Part shown: piece by piece, positions 62,217 to 64,000 of the stretch
Numbering within the stretch: the stretch's first letter is position 1
How the letters are laid out: the number at the start of each line of letters is the position of its first letter
DNA from: Vibrio tubiashii ATCC 19109
Lineage (GTDB): Bacteria > Pseudomonadota > Gammaproteobacteria > Enterobacterales > Vibrionaceae
Direction: 5' to 3'
Length of the DNA stretch: 64,000 nt
Assembly (NCBI RefSeq): GCF_000772105.1
Contig: NZ_CP009354.1
Span: 1,426,001-1,490,000, forward strand
Notes under the pieces: model-generated
The model's database searches: none
What the model was told of the DNA's origin: nothing
Seen by the model: the letters and a program-made list of their open reading frames with translations, nothing else
Position numbers and translations under genes: made by a program

Positions 62217-62845
62217 TGAGTGCCAACGTGACTAAAACAATCAATATCTATCTTCTTCGTCATGGAAAAACAGTCGGTGAGCCCGCACTTTATGGCCATA
62301 CTGATATTGAGGTTGCACCTGAGAGACAAGCAGAAATTTGCAGCCGTTTACTCGAAGAAGGGCTCGGCTTTTCGGCTGTTCAAACTTCTCCACTCAAACG
62401 TTGCAGCGACCTAGCGAAGCTTATCCATGTTCAAAAGCCTGAATTGGAACTTGTTGTTAAGTCTGATTGGAAAGAGACCTACTTTGGCGAATTAGATGGT
62501 GTCCCTTTTGAACAGGCGAAGTCGTCATGGGATCTATTGGATGCATTTTGGCAAGACCCAAAACAAAACCCGTTGCCAAAGGCTGAACCGCTTGGCGACT
62601 TTTACCTCAGAATTTCAGCATCTTGGGACGCATTTGCAAAAACTGTCGACAATGACACATTAATCGTCTGTCATGGCGGTACGATTAGAATGATTCTTGC
62701 AAAGATACTCCAGTTAGATTGGAGCAATGCCGCTCTCTACTCGACGTTAAACATTGCTCATCAATCTTTAACTCACATACAAATTACCAAAGCAGACCAA
62801 GACTACTTTCGCGTCTGCATGATAGGGAAACCGTTAATCGGATAG
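62216..62845 (+). CDS. cobC: Alpha-ribazole phosphatase-like histidine phosphatase
   Basis: 209 residues. Phosphatase motif LLRHGKT (His phosphorylated) near residue 16 and the second His in CHGGTIRM near 150. Removes phosphate from alpha-ribazole-5'-phosphate or cobalamin phosphate. Overlaps cobU (TGATG) and ends the cob block. Confidence 0.9.
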   Translation: MSANVTKTINIYLLRHGKTVGEPALYGHTDIEVAPERQAEICSRLLEEGLGFSAVQTSPLKRCSDLAKLIHVQKPELELVVKSDWKETYFGELDGVPFEQAKSSWDLLDAFWQDPKQNPLPKAEPLGDFYLRISASWDAFAKTVDNDTLIVCHGGTIRMILAKILQLDWSNAALYSTLNIAHQSLTHIQITKADQDYFRVCMIGKPLIG

Positions 62846-62858
62846 CTAAGGAAATAAC

Positions 62859-64000
62859 ATGACCGCACCTAGCTGGAATTTATCCATCGCTTATCAAAAT
62901 CTTAATGACCCAAAAATCGAACAAGATATCGAATTGATCAAACAGTGTATTCAAGCTCTTGGAGCGCACGTAGACAATCGTGAATCGGTATCTGTGACAC
63001 AAAATGCCATTCAAACCAGTGAAGCAGCAGGCAAGCTACTGTCGACAATCAATACTTTTGCTCAGTGTCATGCCTCTATTGATGCGACTGACGCTCTGGC
63101 AAAAGGGTTAGTGGGCAGAGTGGCAAAACTAAGCTCTGAGCTATCTCAAGCATTTGCCCCTTACGAAGATACGCTGACCAACGCCCCAGATAACTTCATT
63201 GATGATGTTCTAAGTCATGAAAGCCCAGATGTTGCTGGTCAGGCATTTCAGATTGATTGTACTCGTAAGCTCGCTGCTACCAAGCTTAGTGTGGCTGAAG
63301 AGCAATTGCTTACTGCCATGGAAGTCGATGGGCGTGATGCTTGGGGCAGACTGTACGACAACATCACCGGGTCGTTGCAAGTCACGCTCGCAGATGGGCA
63401 AGAAAGCAAAGTCGGTTTCTCGCAAGCCGCCAGTATCTTGTATGGAACTGACTTTGAACAGCAAGAGCCAGCTTGGCGTGGTATCCAATCGGCGATGAAA
63501 GACAACCAAGAGTCATTCGCGGCAATATTAAATGCTCTGGCAGGTTGGCGACTCACTGAATACCAAAAACGTTCGACCAAACAAGACGTCCATTTCTTAG
63601 ACCCAAGTTTGCATGGTAGCCGAATTCAAGCGGCGACGCTGGACGCTATGATGTCGACTGCAAAAGACAATCGCGGAATTGGACAAAAAGCAGGGCAGTT
63701 GATGGCGCGAGTTCACGGGCTGCAACAGATGCGCCCTTGGAATCACCTTGCTGGAATGCCGAGCTTAACTGAGGCAGAACCAACGGTTTACAGTTTTGAC
63801 CAAGCGATTGAGATCATTCGAGCTGCTTTTGCGCAAGTGGATGCCGAGATGGCAGACTTTGTCGATTTAATGATTGAAAACGGTTGGATTGATGCTGAGC
63901 CAACAGAGAACCGACGTTTAGGCGCTTACTGCACCAAATTCGCTGCGACACGCACACCTCTGGTGTTTATGACTTGGGGTGGCAGTCGCTCAGATCTTCT
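62859..64000 (+). CDS. M3-family oligoendopeptidase, 5' part (truncated by window end)
   Basis: At least 380 residues, open to the end of the window. The start (62859) has an AAGGAAA site, 13 bp after cobC. The N-terminal part, rich in helices and with GRLYDNITGSL, FLDPSLHGSRI and VHGLQQMRPW segments, matches the M3B oligoendopeptidase F family. The zinc HEXXH motif would lie beyond the window. Cytoplasmic peptide breakdown expected. Confidence 0.85.
   Translation, partial: MTAPSWNLSIAYQNLNDPKIEQDIELIKQCIQALGAHVDNRESVSVTQNAIQTSEAAGKLLSTINTFAQCHASIDATDALAKGLVGRVAKLSSELSQAFAPYEDTLTNAPDNFIDDVLSHESPDVAGQAFQIDCTRKLAATKLSVAEEQLLTAMEVDGRDAWGRLYDNITGSLQVTLADGQESKVGFSQAASILYGTDFEQQEPAWRGIQSAMKDNQESFAAILNALAGWRLTEYQKRSTKQDVHFLDPSLHGSRIQAATLDAMMSTAKDNRGIGQKAGQLMARVHGLQQMRPWNHLAGMPSLTEAEPTVYSFDQAIEIIRAAFAQVDAEMADFVDLMIENGWIDAEPTENRRLGAYCTKFAATRTPLVFMTWGGSRSDL

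Overview
The window is a continuous stretch of a gammaproteobacterial main chromosome, almost certainly from a Vibrio. The evidence is gene content and gene order: a tandem glycine riboswitch upstream of a Na+/alanine-type symporter, the hppD-hmgA-fahA-maiA tyrosine-degradation operon beside an M20 peptidase, a YdiJ-type dehydrogenase followed by a GlyGly-CTERM trypsin-like protease and a hut operon, a RelV-type alarmone synthetase, tpm/purT, cdd with lrgA/lrgB, sbcB, and a cobT-cobS-cobU-cobC block. I recall much of this order from Vibrio cholerae (a knowledge-based statement, not a search). No tRNA, rRNA, CRISPR array, intact insertion sequence or prophage was recognised.

Layout. 1-9.5 kb is accessory in character: nearly all genes are on the + strand and are small single-domain enzymes (PhnA-like zinc ribbon, MerR regulator with its target gene and a textbook MerR promoter, ASCH, GFA, GyrI-like, Dabb, GNAT, APH-like kinase, YjbR-like, nitrilase-fold hydrolase). 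Within it sits a tightly coupled three-gene cassette at 1.9-4.9 kb: a PhyH-type Fe(II)/2-oxoglutarate oxygenase, a serine-hydroxymethyltransferase-like PLP enzyme that has lost folate-site residues, and a LysE-family exporter. 9.5-12 kb holds a toxin-antitoxin pair lying between two copies of the 3' end of a carboxypeptidase gene. 12-21.5 kb is mostly core (RhtB exporter, hydrolases, glycine-riboswitch-controlled symporter, YggL, GGDEF-EAL protein, M20 peptidase). 22-26 kb is the homogentisate pathway. 26-31.4 kb carries a diguanylate cyclase, a SEL1/J-domain membrane protein, an OmpA-like lipoprotein, a DUF2786 protein, a nested inverted-repeat (MITE-like) element, a 7-bp tandem repeat and a DUF3334 protein. 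31.5-37 kb has ydiJ, an ICMT-like gene and the secreted serine protease. 37-43.8 kb is a histidine-utilisation operon (hutI-hutG-hutH-hutU with hutC upstream) encoding an unusually long, eukaryote-length urocanase. 44-54 kb is core: Spo0M, a DUF3187 protein, relV, tpm, purT with a perfect PurR box, an HD-GYP protein, cdd, lrgBA and sbcB. 54.4-56.2 kb is an AT-rich two-gene insertion (HNH-like plus PD-(D/E)XK nuclease) between sbcB and a cystine-type transporter. 58-64 kb ends with an atypical SDR, a 28-codon ORF, a flavin reductase, the cobalamin nucleotide-loop genes and a truncated M3 oligopeptidase.

How genes work together: two amino-acid catabolic routes (tyrosine to fumarate plus acetoacetate; histidine to glutamate) with local regulatory sites; B12 nucleotide-loop assembly; three cyclic-di-GMP turnover proteins plus one alarmone synthetase; and a putative small-molecule biosynthetic cassette (oxygenase, PLP aldolase/transaldolase, exporter), which is the best candidate for an undescribed system.
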